DNA of 64,000 nt from Anaeramoeba ignava (GCA_028826165.1 JAPDFW010000066.1:162001-226000); one strand, 5' to 3'. Shown: positions 9,924 through 22,422, counted from the first letter of the stretch. The notes: generated by a model from the sequence alone, not told the origin. Numbers and translations: made by a program.

Positions 9924-12563
9924 TTATTTCTTTTCAGTAAAAATTTGGAAATCAATAATTCTGTGTCTTGTTTTAGAAAAAAATAATCCCATTTTCTTTA
10001 AAAACTCATCTTTAGAAACTCTCCAATTTTCCCAAAATTTTGAATTACCAAATAAAGGTTTATTAATTTCTTTTGGTAAATACTTGAAACCCCAAGAACA
10101 ATAGCAATTCAATAAAGTATCAGAAATGGAAAGATCATGATCTCCAAAAACTGGACCATAATTCACTGAATAAATTAATGCACAATTGTTTTTTTGATCT
10201 TTTTTTTTCAAATAAAGTATTCCATATTTCATTAATTGATCTTCTGTTAGTTTTTCTCCATTCACTTGAAGAACTGCAATAAATGAAGAATCATCTGGAA
10301 TGTAATAGTTTTCTTTTTCTGGTTTAAAATAATCAGTTATTGTTGAAAATGCTAAAATAATATCATTTGTTGTAGTTGTAAAAATCATAAACCATTTTCC
10401 TTTATTTTCTTCACAATTTCTTCGAAAATTTTGAATGGAAAATTGATCTTTTTTTGTTGAGAAAATTTGTTGATAATTTCCAAATGATTCGTTATTGAAT
10501 ATTTTTTTTAAATCCCCAAAATCATATTTCATTTCTTTATTTTCTTGTTTTGGAAGATCTTTGATTTTTGGATCAAATTTTCTTACTTCAAATGCTTTTT
10601 CAGGAAGTTTAAAATCGACATTAGTTTTAAGATCATTAATAAGCACATTTCTTTTTTTTTCTTTTTCTTCCTTATAATTTCCTTCAAGCCATGGAATTTT
10701 CGAACTAATATCAATATAATCTTTAAGTTTTTGAATTACTTCTTTTGATAAAATTTTGAAAGTATCAACACTTTCAATTTCTTCTTTTGGCATTAAAGGA
10801 AATCGTATTTTCTTTAGAAAATTTTCTCGAAATTTTTTTACTCCTTCTTCTTTTAATTCTCGGGGTCTATCTCTCCAAATATTTCTGAAATATCTTCCAT
10901 TTTCTCCATCAATTTGATAAATAATCCAATTTATTGCAAATTCAAACAAATCAAGTTCTGAAGTAATATTGATATTTTCCGAATCAAAAATTTCATCAAC
11001 AATTTTTTTGGGAAGTGATTTCCATTTTCTATCTTTAGAATGAATAATATCAGATAAATTGTGTTTCAAATAAGTGACTCCAGTTGAGAATAAAAGAGGA
11101 TTTTTTTGAATCCAAGGAATTTGAAGATATTCAATAACATTTCCATCTGTAAATGATTCTTTAATAAAATCTTCACACCAAAAATCAAGTTGTTCATTTT
11201 TAAGAAGTATTGAAGCTTTATGAACATCCAAAACATTTTGTTCACTAATATTAATTTCTCCAGTATAAATAAAGTCTAAAATTTGTTCAACAACTTCAGG
11301 TTTAATTGGTTCATATTTTGTTTCTTTTTCATTTTCATTTTCAACTATTTTTGTAAAATCAAGTGTAAATTTATTTTTTTTGTTTTCTGCTTCTATAATT
11401 TCTGGAATAAGTTGTGGGCATTGTAGGATAAGAAATGGTTTATGAATCTGTGTTTTTTGAATTTGAATTTGATTCTCAATTTGATTTTGAATTTGAATTT
11501 GATTTTGATTTTCAATTTGATTTTGAATTTGATTTTCATTTTGATTTTGATTTTGATTTTGATTTTGATTTTGATTTTGATTTTGATTTTGATTTTGATT
11601 TTGATTTTGATTTTGATTTTGATTTTCAATTTGATTTTGATTTTGGAATTTTTGATTTTTGAATTTTGAATTTTGAATTTGAATTTGATTTTGATTTTGA
11701 TTTTGATTATAGATTTTTCATTTTCATTTTGATTTTTGATTTTGATTTTGATTCTCATTTTGATTTTGAATTTGATTTTCATTTTCATTTTCATTTTGAA
11801 TTTGATTTTTTGATTTCGATTTTGATTTTATTTTTGATTTTGATTTTCATTTTGATTTTGATTTTTATTTTGATTTTTTGATTTTCCTTTTTTTGAATTT
11901 GATTTTCAATTTGACTTAAATAATTTTTTTTCTTTTTATTTAAAATTTTTGTTGTTTTTAAAAATTTTGATTGAAAAATTTTGATTTTGATTTTGATTTT
12001 GATTTTGATTTTTTGATTTTTTGATTTTCATTTTGATTTTGATTTTCATTTTGATTTTTATTTTTATTTTGATTTTGATTTTGATTTTGATTTTGATTTT
12101 GATTTTCATTTTGATTTTGATTTTGATATTGATTTTGAATTTGATTTTCATTTTGATTTTTATTTTCATTTTGATTTTGATTTTGAATTTGATTTTGATT
12201 TTGATTTTGATTATTTAGATTTTCATTTTCATTTTGATTTTGATTTTGATTTTGATTTTGAATTTGAATTTGATTTTTATTTTCATTTTTATTTTTATTT
12301 TGATTTTGAATTTGATTTTGATTTTGATTTTGATTTTGATTATTTAGATTTTTATTTTCATTTTGATTTTGATTTTGATTTTGATTTTGATTTTGATTTT
12401 GATTTTGATTTTGAATTTGATTTCCATTTTCTTTTTCTGATATAATAACTTCAATTTCTGCACTTTCTATTTTATTTCTCCAATTTTCAAATTCAATAAA
12501 TAATTTTTCTAAATTGTTTCGAAATCTTTTTTCTTTTTTATTTAAAATTTGTTGTTGTTCCAT
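9924..12563 (-). CDS. BTB-BACK-TLDc protein, array copy 3, N-terminal region interrupted
   Basis: From 11717 down to 9924 one frame is open. It encodes the BTB second half ([33 protein letters not shown]), BACK ([11 protein letters not shown]) and TLDc ([21 protein letters not shown]). Upstream is a long AAATCA repeat in which the frame changes. A plausible N-terminus starts at ATG 12563 ([13 protein letters not shown], then a helix and [10 protein letters not shown]) and runs as Asn/Gln repeat to a stop at 11958. No GT donor exists in the repeat, so a normal intron does not bridge the gap. The gene is either frame-broken, mis-assembled across the repeat, or begins internally. HQCPQL of the sister copies is LQCPQL here. 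Confidence 0.6.
11460..12440 (-). repeat. Hexanucleotide AAATCA-type (Asn-Gln) array within BTB copy 3
   Basis: About 980 bp of AAAATC/AAATTC units lies between the N-terminal fragment and the BTB core of copy 3. Depending on frame it reads Asn-Gln, Ile-Lys or Ser-Lys. A stretch at 11916-11960 resembles the DNA just after ATG 12563 (AACAACAAAAATTTTAAATA), which suggests an internal duplication. Confidence 0.75.
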
Positions 12564-12982
12564 TAAAAAAAAAATGAAAAATGAAAAATGAAAAATGAAA
12601 AATGAAAAATGAAATTGAAATTTAAATTGATTTTGAAATTGAAATTTAAATTGATTTTGAATTTAAATTTGATTTTGAAATTGATTTTGATTTTGAATTT
12701 GATTTTGATTTTGATTTTGATTTTGAAATTGAAATTGATTTTGAAATTGAATTTGAAATTGATTTTGAATTTGAAATTGAATTTGAAATTGATTTTGAAT
12801 TTGAAATTGAATTTGAAATTGATTTTAAATTTGAAATTGAATTTGAAATTGATTTTGAATTTGAAATTGAATTTGAAATTGATTTTGAAATTGATTTTGA
12901 ATTTGAAATTGATTTTGATTTTGAAATTGAAATTGATTTTGAAATTGATTTTGAATTTGAATTTGAATTTGGTTTTGAAGAA
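12564..12982. repeat. Intergenic tandem array of AAATTTGAAATTG units
   Basis: Between copy 3 and copy 4 of the BTB array. GAAAAAT repeats at 12570-12610 are followed by about 360 bp of TTGATTTTGAATTTGAAA higher-order repeat. Open frames here are repeat artefacts. Confidence 0.7.
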
Positions 12983-14793
12983 TTAATATTTTTTAGTAAA
13001 AATTTGGAAATCAACGATTCTGTGTCTTGTTTTAGAAAAAAATAATCCCATTTTGTTTTCAAAAATATCGATAGAAGTATACCAATTTTCCCAAAATTTT
13101 GAATCACTAAATAAAGGTTTATTAATTTCTTTTGGTAAATACTCAGAACCCCAATAACAATAGCAACTCAATAAAGTATCAGAAATGGCAAGATCATAAT
13201 CTCCAAAAATTGGACCATAATTCACTGAATAAATTAATGCACAATTATTTTTTTGATCATCTTTTTTTTTCAAATAAAGTATTCCATATTTCATTAATTG
13301 ATCTTCTGTTAGTTTTTCTCCATTCACTTGAAGAACTGCAATAAATGAAGAATCATCTGGAATGTGATAGTTTTCTTTTCCTGGTTTAAAATAATCAGTT
13401 ATTGTTGAAAATGCTAAAATAATATCATTTGTTATAGTTGTAAAAATCATAAACCATTTTCCTTTATTTTCTTCACAATTTTTCCGGAGATTTTGAATGG
13501 AAAATTGTTCTTTGTTTGTTGAGAAAATTTGTTTGTAATCTCCAAGTGATTCATTCTTAAATATTTTTTTTAAATATTCTAAATCATATTCCATTTCTTT
13601 ATTTGTTTGTTTTGGAAGATCTTTGATTTTTGGATCAAACTTTCTTTCTTCAAATGCTTCTTCAGGAAGTTGAAAATCAATAAAATCATTAGTTTTAAGA
13701 TAATTAATAAGCATATCCCTTTTTTTTCTTTTTCTTCCTTTGATTTTTTTTCAAGCCATGGAATTTTCGAACTAATATCAATATAATCTTTAAGTTTTTG
13801 AATTACTTCTTTTGGTAAAATTCCGAAAGTATCAACACCTTCAATTTCTTCTTTTGACATTAAAGGAAATCGTATTTTCTTTAGAAAAGTGTATTGAGGT
13901 TTGTCTTTGGGTTTGTCTTTGGGTTTGTCTTCGGGTTTGTCTTTGGGTTTGTCTTTGGGTTTGTCTTTGGGTTTGTCTTTGGGTTTGTCTTCGGATTTGT
14001 CTTGGAATTGTTCTTGGAATGCTTTTTTGATTTTATCACTAATTTTTCTTGGTCTTTTTCTTAACAGATTCGTAAAATCTCTTCCATTTTCTCCATCAAT
14101 TTGATAAATAATCCAATTTATTGCAAATTCAAACAAATCAAGTTCTGAATAAATATTGATATTTTTCGAATCAAAAATTTTATCAACAACTTGTTTTGGA
14201 AGTGTTTTCCATTTTCTATCTTTAGAATGAATAATATCAGATAAATTGTGCTCCAAATAAGTGATTGCAGTTGAAAATAAAAGAGGATTTTTTTGAATCC
14301 AAGGAATCTGAAGATATTCAATAACATTTCCATCTGTAAATGATTCTTTAATAAAATCTTCACACCAAAAATCAAGTTGTTCATTTTTAAGGAGTATTGA
14401 AGCTTTATGAACATCCAAAACATTTTGTTGGTTAATATTAATTTCTCCAGTGTAAATAAAGTCTAAAATTTGTTCAACAACTTCAGGTTTAATTGGTTCA
14501 TATTTTGTTTCTTTTTCATTTTCATTTTCAACTATTTTTGTAAAATCAAGTGTAAATTTAATTTTTTTGTTTTCTGCTTCTATAATTTCTGGAATAAGTT
14601 GTGGGCATTGGTGAATAAGAAATTCTTTATGAATCTGTGTTTCATCTTCATTTTCATTTTCTTTTTCTTTTTCCTTTTCTTTTTCCTTTTCTTTTTTTGA
14701 TCCAATAACTTTTATTGATAGTTTATTTGTTTTTTCTTTTCTTATTTTCCGAAAATCAGAAATTAAATCAACAAAATTTGATTTAGCTAACAT
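12983..14793 (-). pseudogene. BTB-BACK-TLDc protein, array copy 4, single-base frameshift
   Basis: ATG 14793 starts MLAKSNFVDLISDFRKIRKE; BTB and BACK follow as in copy 2. At the A8 run (13720-13727) the frame breaks inside the linker. One more A would join EKEKK to the frame at 13714 (MLINYLKTND), which carries the rest of the linker and a full TLDc domain (GPIFGDYDLAIS, HRIVDFQIF). An insert of about ten KPKD/KPED tetrapeptides at 13890-13995 sits between BACK helices and is absent from other copies. Everything else is intact, so this is a very young pseudogene, a homopolymer assembly error, or a frameshifting gene. I favour assembly error or a young lesion. Confidence 0.75.
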
Positions 14794-14977
14794 TTTTAAT
14801 TTTTTTAAAATGAAAAAAAATGAAAAATAAAAATCCACTTTATATTTTTTTTTTCTTTTATTTTCCTTTTTTTGATTTGAATTGATTTGAATTGATTTCC
14901 AATTAAAAAATTGAAATTCCATTTTGCTTTTTTTTTTTCCGTTTTCTTTCTTTTGGAAAATTTAATTAAAAAAAAAA

Positions 14978-16951
14978 TTATTTCTTTTCAGAAAAAATTT
15001 GAAAATCAATAATTCTGTGTTTTGTTTTAGAAAAAAATAATCCCATTTTCTTTAAAAACTCATCTTTAGAAACTCTCCAATTTTCCCAAAACTTTGAATC
15101 ATTGAATAAAGGTTTATCCATTTGTTTTGGTAAATACTCAGAACCCCAATAACAATAGCAATCCAATAAAGTATCAGAAACTCCAAGATCGTAATTTCCA
15201 AAAATTGGGCCATGATCAAGAACAGGAATCAATGAATGGTTTTCTTGATCATCTTTTTTATTCAAATAAAGTATTCCATATTTTTTTAATTGTTTTTCTG
15301 TTAGTTTTTCTCCATTCACTTGAAGAACTGCAATAAATGAAGAATCATCTGAAATGTAATTAACATCTTCTTTTTCTGGTTTAAAATAATCAATTATTGT
15401 TGAAAATGCTAAAATGATATCATTTGTTATAGTTGTAAAAATCATAAACCATTTTTTCTCAATTGTGCTGCATCTTCTTTGTAGGTTTTCAATTGAAAAA
15501 TTATGCTTTTTTGTTGAGAAAATTTGTTCGTAATTTCCAAGTGATTCATTCTTGAATATTTTCTTTAAATTTCCAAAATCATATTCCATTTCTTTATTTG
15601 TTTGTTTTGGAAGATCTTTGATTTTTGGATCAAATTTTCTTACTTCAAATGCTTTTTCAGGAATTTGATATTGAGTAGCATTATTTTTAAGGTATTCCTT
15701 AAGACCTTGCTTTTTTTCTTCGTATTTTTCTTTTCTTAATTTTTTCTTTGTCTCGATATTGTTTTGATTTTCATTTTGATTTTCATTTTGATTTTCATTT
15801 TGATTTTCATTTTGAATTTGATTTTCATTTTCATTTTGATTTTCAGTTTCAGTTTCAGTTTCAGTTTCATCAGTTTCATCCTCAGTTTCATCATTCCAAT
15901 AAATAGATGAATTTTTAATAACAACATAAGTTATAAGTTTTTGAATTAATTCGTCTGGAAAAATTCCGAAAGTATCAACACCTTCAATTTCTGCTTTTGA
16001 CATTAAAGGAAATCGTATTTTTTTCAGGAAATTTTTTTTGAATTCTTCCTTGATTTGATTATTAATTTCTCTTGATCTTTTTCTTGAAATATTTCTATGT
16101 TTTTTTGCATTTTCATCAATTTGATAAGCAACCCAATTTATTGCAAATTCAAACAGATCAAGTTCTGAATTAATATTGATATTTTTCGAAGAAAAAATAT
16201 GGTCAACAATTTGTTTTGGAAGTGATCTCCATTCCATTTCTCTAGAATGAATAATATCAGATAAATTGTGCTTCAAATAAGTGATTGCAGCTGAAAATAA
16301 AAGAGGATTTTTTTGAATCCAAGGAATTTGAAGATATTCAATAACATTCTTATTTGTGAATGATTCGTTAACAAAATAATCACACCAAGAGGCAAGTTGT
16401 TCATTTTTAAGAACTATTGAAGCTTTATGAACATCCAAAACATTTTGTTCATTAATATTAATTTCGCCAGTGTAAATAAAGTTCAAAATTTGTTCAACAA
16501 CTTCAGGTTTAACTGATTCATATTTTGGTTCATTTTCTTTTTTGTCTTGATTTTCTTGATTTTCTTGATTTTCTTTTTTTTCTTCTTTTTCTTCTTTTTC
16601 TTCTTTTTCTTCATTTTCTTGATTTTCTTCTTTTCCTTCCCTACTATTAAATTCAACAATTGATTTGATATTTTCTTCAATATTTGTTTTTTCAACTGGT
16701 ATTTGTGTAAAATCAAGTGTGTAATTTATTTCGAATTTTTCTTTTTCTTTTTCTGATTCATTGTTCTTATTTTTTTCTGCTTGTAAAATTTCTTCGCGCA
16801 ATTCTGAACTTTGAAGAAAAACAAACTCTTTATGAATCATTTCTTTTTCGTCTTTTGGTTTGATAACTAAAATTGTTTTATTTCCTTCATGTGATTTTCT
16901 TATTTTACGGAAATCAGAAGTTAAATCAACGATATTTGGTTTAAATGACAT
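14978..16951 (-). CDS. BTB-BACK-TLDc protein, array copy 5 (longest)
   Basis: A single exon of 657 aa. I chose ATG 16951 (MSFKPNIVDLTSDFRKIRKS) because it aligns with the sister copies; an upstream in-frame start is hydrophobic and probably untranslated. The BTB is split by a Glu/Lys/Asn-rich insert (16540-16640, NEEKEEKEEKE type). A second Glu/Asn/Thr insert (15760-15890, ETETETENQNENE) lies between BACK and TLDc. The BACK end reads [14 protein letters not shown]. TLDc is complete ([21 protein letters not shown]). As the 5'-most member on the minus strand it could be transcribed from its own promoter in the A/T-run region at 16952-17250. Confidence 0.86.
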   Translation of the reverse strand: MSFKPNIVDLTSDFRKIRKSHEGNKTILVIKPKDEKEMIHKEFVFLQSSELREEILQAEKNKNNESEKEKEKFEINYTLDFTQIPVEKTNIEENIKSIVEFNSREGKEENQENEEKEEKEEKEEKKENQENQENQDKKENEPKYESVKPEVVEQILNFIYTGEININEQNVLDVHKASIVLKNEQLASWCDYFVNESFTNKNVIEYLQIPWIQKNPLLFSAAITYLKHNLSDIIHSREMEWRSLPKQIVDHIFSSKNININSELDLFEFAINWVAYQIDENAKKHRNISRKRSREINNQIKEEFKKNFLKKIRFPLMSKAEIEGVDTFGIFPDELIQKLITYVVIKNSSIYWNDETEDETDETETETETENQNENENQIQNENQNENQNENQNENQNNIETKKKLRKEKYEEKKQGLKEYLKNNATQYQIPEKAFEVRKFDPKIKDLPKQTNKEMEYDFGNLKKIFKNESLGNYEQIFSTKKHNFSIENLQRRCSTIEKKWFMIFTTITNDIILAFSTIIDYFKPEKEDVNYISDDSSFIAVLQVNGEKLTEKQLKKYGILYLNKKDDQENHSLIPVLDHGPIFGNYDLGVSDTLLDCYCYWGSEYLPKQMDKPLFNDSKFWENWRVSKDEFLKKMGLFFSKTKHRIIDFQIFSEKK

Positions 16952-17250
16952 ATTAAATTGTGTTAAATTTGTTTTAATAAATTTATTTTTTTTTATTAAA
17001 TTTTGTAAAAAAAAAAAAGGAAAAAAATGAAAAAGCAAAAAATTTTTTTTTCCGTTTTTTTTTTTTATTCAAATTTTTTTTTCCTCTTTTAATTTTAAAT
17101 TTTATAAATTGAATTTAAAATAAATTGAATTTAAAATAAATTGAATTGAAAAATAAATTGAAAATAAATTGAATTGAAAATTGAATTGAAAATAAATTGA
17201 AAATAAATTGAAAATAAAGAAAGAAAAAAAAAGAAGAATAAGAATAAGAA

Positions 17251-19407
17251 TCATTTAACCAAAAGATTTTTAGGAGGGAAAACTGAATTAACACCCATAT
17301 TTTTAAGGGTTTGAATTAAAGAAATTGGAGAAGGATAGTAATAAATTCTAGTTTTAGGATTTCCAAAAATAAAAGTCATTGTTTCAATATACTTCAAGCA
17401 TAATAAATAACGGATGGGGTCTCCACCTTGTTGAGAAACAACTCTTGCGATTTCGCGAATGGTTCTTGCTTCAGCATTAGCTTGATTGATGATGCTTGCG
17501 GACAGACCACGGGATCGAGCAATTGCCTCCTGCATTTTTCCTTGTTGACTGCGAATATCAGAATCTCTTTTACCTTCCGATTCAATTACTGCTGATTGTT
17601 TTTGAGCTCGCGCATCAATAATCACTTTGGAATTGTTCAGTTGCGCTTCTTTTTGCTTGCTAAATGAGCTATCGATTCTTGGTACGTGAACATGTTGCAC
17701 TTTTACAAAATCAATGTGTACTCCCCATCGAACTACTTCCGAATCAATGAATCCTGCTACTGTTCCTACTGATGTAGTGTCTTCTATTATTTGATCAACT
17801 GTTAGTGAAGCTGCCATGTTTCGTACGTAGGATTGAAGCATCTTGCTTAATACTAATGGTAAATTGTATACTGAATAGATCATGTTCTTCGTGTTGGTTA
17901 TTTTGTATGATAATATGCAATCTAAATGAACATCTGTAAAACATCATTTTTAATTTTTAATTTTATAAATGAATTTTAATTTTATAAATTTTATAAATGA
18001 ATTTTAATTTTATAAATGAATTTAATTTCATAAATAAATTTAAATTTTATAAATGAATTTTATATTTAATTTTATAAATGAATTGAATTTTATAAATGAA
18101 TTATTTTATAAATGAATTTAATTTTATAAATGAATTTTAATTTTATAAATGAATTTAAATTTTATAAATGAATTTTAATTTTATAAATGAATTTAAATTT
18201 TAATTTTATAAATGAATTTAAATTTTATAAATGAATTTAATTTTATAAATGAATTTAATTTTATAAATGAATTTATAAATGAATTTTATAAATGAATTTA
18301 ATTTTATAAATGAATTTAATTTTATAAATGAATTTTATTTTATAAATGAATTTAAATTTTATAAATGAATTATTTTATAAATGAATTTTAATTTTATAAA
18401 TTAATTTTTATGAATTATTTTATAAATGAATTTAAATTTTATAAATGAATTTAAATTTTATAAATGAATTTTAATTTTATAAATAAATTTTAATTTTATA
18501 AATAAATTTAAATTTTATAAATGAATTTAAATTTTATAAATAAATTTTAATTTAAATTTTATAAATAAATTTAATTTTTAAATAAATTTTAAATTTTATA
18601 AATGAATTTAATTTAAATTTTATAAATAAATTTAATTTAAATTTTATAAATAAATTTAATTTAAATTTTATAAATAAATTTAATTTAAATTTTTAAATAA
18701 TTTAAATTTTATAAATAAATTTAATTTAAATTTTATAAATAAATTTAATTTAAATTTTATAAATAAATTTTATAAATGAATTTAAATTTTATAAATGAAT
18801 TTTAATTTTATAAATAAATTATAATTTTATAAATGAATTTTAATTTTATAAATGAATTTAATTTTATAAATAAATTTAAATTTTATAAATGAATTATTTT
18901 ATAAATGAATTTAATTTTATAAATGAATTTTAATTTTATAAATAAATTTTATAAATGAATTTTGGATTTTAAATAATTACTCGCACTATCACTTGTAATC
19001 ACACTTGTACTTGGAAAATCAATAACTTCACTTTGTGTACTTATCTTTTTCTTTGTTTGTTGGATTTTAGTTGTTCTTCCTGTTCGAAGATCAGAAACAA
19101 AATAAGATTGATGATAACCTTTAATTCTATCTGCAAAAGGAGCAATAAAATGAACACCAGCAAGTAAAGTTTTCTTATATTTACCAAATCTCTCAACAAT
19201 AACCTCTTCTCTTTCATGAACCAAAACAAAACATTTCTTGACATTTTAAAAGAAAAAAAAGTGTAAAAAAGAATTAATTGAATTAAAATTTTTTTCACCT
19301 TTTGCTTTTTTTTTTTTGCTTTTTTTTTTTTAATTGTTTACAAATAATAAAATTAAAAAGATTATCGCCACAATTGGAATAACAATTAAAACCAAATTTG
19401 AAGCCAT
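17251..19407 (-). CDS. SPFH / band-7 (stomatin-like) membrane protein (3 exons)
   Basis: Exons 19407-19342, 19236-18981 and 17933-17251 join in phases 0 and 1 to give 334 aa. Exon 1 is a 22-residue hydrophobic anchor (MASNLVLIVIPIVAIIFLIL). Exon 2 opens the SPFH fold (KCFVLVHEREEVIVERFGKY, LLAGVHFIAPFADRI, DFPSTSVITSDSA). Exon 3 continues NVHLDCILSYKIT, then the LTVDQI motif, the RWGVHIDFVKVQHVHVP strand, and a long Ala/Glu/Arg coiled coil (EAQLNNSKVIIDARAQKQ), ending in a helix. This is the stomatin / HflK-like layout: oligomeric membrane-microdomain scaffolds. The C-terminal NPKTRIYYYPSP block may be a mitochondrial SLP2-like trait, but no clear targeting peptide precedes the anchor, so location is open. 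Confidence 0.88.
17934..18980 (-). repeat. SPFH gene intron 2: ATTCATTTATAAAATTA tandem array
   Basis: The 1,047 bp intron has donor A|GTAATT at 18980 and acceptor TTTTACAG at 17934. It is almost wholly a 16-18 bp unit seen on + as ATTTTATAAATGAATTTAA, with single-base variants. It interrupts the SPFH domain between SDSA and NVHLD. Confidence 0.85.
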
Positions 19408-19631
19408 TATGTAAAATGATTTAAATTAAAAAAATTTTGTTTGGACTATTCAAAAAAAAAATAATAAAAATGAAAAAAAAAATGAAAAAAAAAATGAAAA
19501 AAATTTTTTTAATTCGTTAAAAAGAAAAAAGAAAAAAAAAACAAAAGGAGAAAAATTTGATTTAATTTTCTTATTCCACTTTTTTTTCCTTTCAATAATC
19601 AAAATTATTTGAATTAAAATTAATTTTTTAT

Positions 19632-22422
19632 TTAATTTTTGGATTCTTTTGTATTTGGAATCAAAAAAGGTTGTTGATTTTCTTGATTATAATGAAAATA
19701 TTGAAAAATACAAGTTAAATCATTTCCAATTTGAAATAAACAACCAACAAAAAAAGGATATGGAGATTGATCAATTATAAAATAAATGAATTTAATAAAA
19801 TCTCCAATAATCCAAGTTAAAAAAAGGAAAAGAGTAACACCTTCAGTTGATTTTCGTTTGTAATTTTTATATACTTGAAAACTACCTGCAGAACTTTCAA
19901 GAAAAAGTGATAAATATCCAATAAAAGCAAAATAAAATCTTCCCCAAAAGAAAAATCAAGAATTGAACTAAATCAATTTTAAAATAAATCAAATCAAATC
20001 AAATTTAAATCAATATTTTAAATCAAATTTAAATCAATATTTAAATCAATATTTAAATCAATTTAGAAACAAATATTTAAATCAATATTTAAATCAATAT
20101 TTAAATCAATATTTAAATTAATTTAGAAATCAATTTAGAAATCAATATTTAAATCAATATTTAAATCAATATTTAAATTAATATTTAAATTAATATTTAA
20201 ATAAATTTAGAAATCAATATTTAAATCAATTTTTAAATCAATTTAGAAATCAATATTTAAATCAATTTTTAAATCAATTTAGAAATCAATATTTAAATCA
20301 ATTTTTAAATCAATTTAGAAATCAATTTAGAAATAAATATTTAAATCAATTAGAAACAAATATTTAAATCAATATTTAAATCAATATTTAAATCTAATAT
20401 TTAAATTAATATTTAATTCAAATATTTAAATTAATATTCAAAAATATTTAAATTAATATTTAAATCAATATTTAAATCAATATTTAAATCAATATTTAAA
20501 TCAATATTTAAATCAATATTTAAATCAATATTTAAATTAATATATTTAAATTAATATTTAAATTAAATTTAAATTAATATTTAAAATCAATATTTAAATC
20601 AATTTAGAAATCAATATTTAAATCAATATTTAAAATCAATATTTAAATTAATATTTAAATTAATATTTAAATCAATATTTAAATCAATTTAGAAATCAAT
20701 ATTTAAATCAATATTTAAATCAATATTTAAATCAATATTTAAATCAATATTTAAATCAATATTTAAATCAATATTTAAATCAATTTAGAAATCAATATTT
20801 AAATCAATATTTAAATCAATATTTAAATCAATATTTAAATCAATATTTAAATCAATATTTAAATTAATATTTAAATTAATATTCAAATTAATATTTAAAT
20901 TAATATTTAAATCAATATTTAAATTAATATTTAAATTAATATTTAATTCAATATTTAATTCAATATTTAATTCAATATATTTAAAATCAATTTAGAAATC
21001 AATATTTAAATTAATATTTTAAATCAATATTTAAATTAATTTAGAAATCAATTTAGAAATATTTAGAAATCAATTCAGAAACAAATATTTAAATCAATAT
21101 TTTAAATATTTAAAATCAATAATTAAATCAATATTTAAATCAATAATTAAATCAATATTTAAATTAATATTTAAATCAATTTAGAAATCAATTTAGAAAT
21201 CAATTTAGAAATCAATTTAGAAATCAATTTAGAAATCAATTTAGAAATCAATTTAGAAATCAATATTTAAATCAATATTTTAAATCAATATTTAAATTAA
21301 TATTTAAATCAATATTTAAATTAATATTTAAATCAATATTTCAATAATTAAATATTTAAATCAATATTTAAATCAATTTAGAAATCAATATTTAAATTAA
21401 TATTCAAATCAATATTTAAATTAATATTTAAATCAATTTAGAAATCAATATTTAAATCAATTAATATTTAAATTTAAATCAATATTTAAATCAATATTTA
21501 AATCAATATTTAAATTAATATTTTTAAATCAATTTTTAAATTAATATTTAAATCAATATTTAAATTAATATTTAAATCAATATTTAAATCAATATTTAAA
21601 TCAATAATTAAATCAATATTTAAATCAATAATTAAATCAATATTTAAATCAATATTTAAATCAATTTAGAAATAAATATTTAAATCAATATTTAAATCAA
21701 TATTTAAATCAATATTTAAATCAATATTTAAATCAATATTTAAATCAATATTTAAATCAATATTTAAATCAATATTTAAATCAATATTTAATTCAATATT
21801 TAATTCAATATTTAAATCAATATTTAAATCAATTTAGAAATCAATATTTAAATCAATATTTAAATTAATATTTAAATTAATATTTAAATCAATATTTAAA
21901 TTAATATTTAAATCAATTTAGAAATCAATATTTAAATCAATATTTAAATAAATATTTAAATTAATATTTAAATTAATATTTAAATCAATTTAGAAATCAA
22001 TATTTAAATCAATTTAGAAATCAATTTAGAAATCAATTTAGAAATCAAATTTAAATTTAGAAACCATAAGGAATAAAATTTGACCAGTTCCAAAAATGTT
22101 GTAAAAAATCATCAAAATTATCAAAAAAATCAAATCCATTAAAAAATCGAGAATCCATTCTATATTTAATAACATATCTTAACAAAATAACTTGAACAGT
22201 AATCATACAAATAGATTGTAAAACCAAAGCTTGTGAAAAACGATTCCCAAACCAAAAATAGATTCTTAATATATTACTTGTTGTTAAAATTAAACACAAA
22301 TAAGAAGAAAAACCTTCTGAAGATTTGGTTTTTAAAATTTTCATTAATTGATAAATAAAACCTGATACTGGACCAAATACCATAAAAATATCAAACAGAA
22401 ACTGAAACATTTCAAGAAACAT
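19632..22422 (-). CDS. SLC66A2: PQ-loop repeat membrane protein, SLC66A2-like (2 exons, one-base lesion)
   Basis: Exon 1 (22422-22065) has the first PQ-loop: FGPVSGFIYQLMKILKTKSS, EGFSSYLCLILTTSNILRIY, FWFGNRF, and ends HFWNWSNFIPYG. Exon 2 (19967-19632) holds the second: SLFLESSAGSFQVYKNYKRK, STEGVTLFLFLTWIIGDFIK. The order, and the paired SxEGF/STEGV motifs, match SLC66A2 (PQLC1), a seven-helix endosome/TGN protein linked to lipid-flippase function. Phases agree (1/1) across a 2,097 bp intron, but exon 2 needs one base fewer, most simply a G from the G4 run at 19942-19945, to connect VQFLIFLLG with RFYFAFIGY. An upstream TTG-initiated extension is unlikely; ATG 22422 is preferred. Confidence 0.75.
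19968..22064 (-). repeat. PQ-loop gene intron: AATATTTAAATC / AATTTAGAAATC array
   Basis: The 2,097 bp intron has donor G|GTTTCT at 22064 and acceptor TTTAG at 19968. It is a mosaic of two 12-bp units (on +: ATTTAAATCAAT and AGAAATCAATTT) in blocks. The AGAAATCAATTT unit matches the donor-proximal sequence of the intron. This is the longest array in the window. Confidence 0.87.

Noticed and set aside
14794-14922. Upstream in-frame extensions of BTB copies 4 and 5
   Set aside because: They add hydrophobic or Lys-rich residues not found in sister copies; the conserved MxxKxNxVDL start is preferred.
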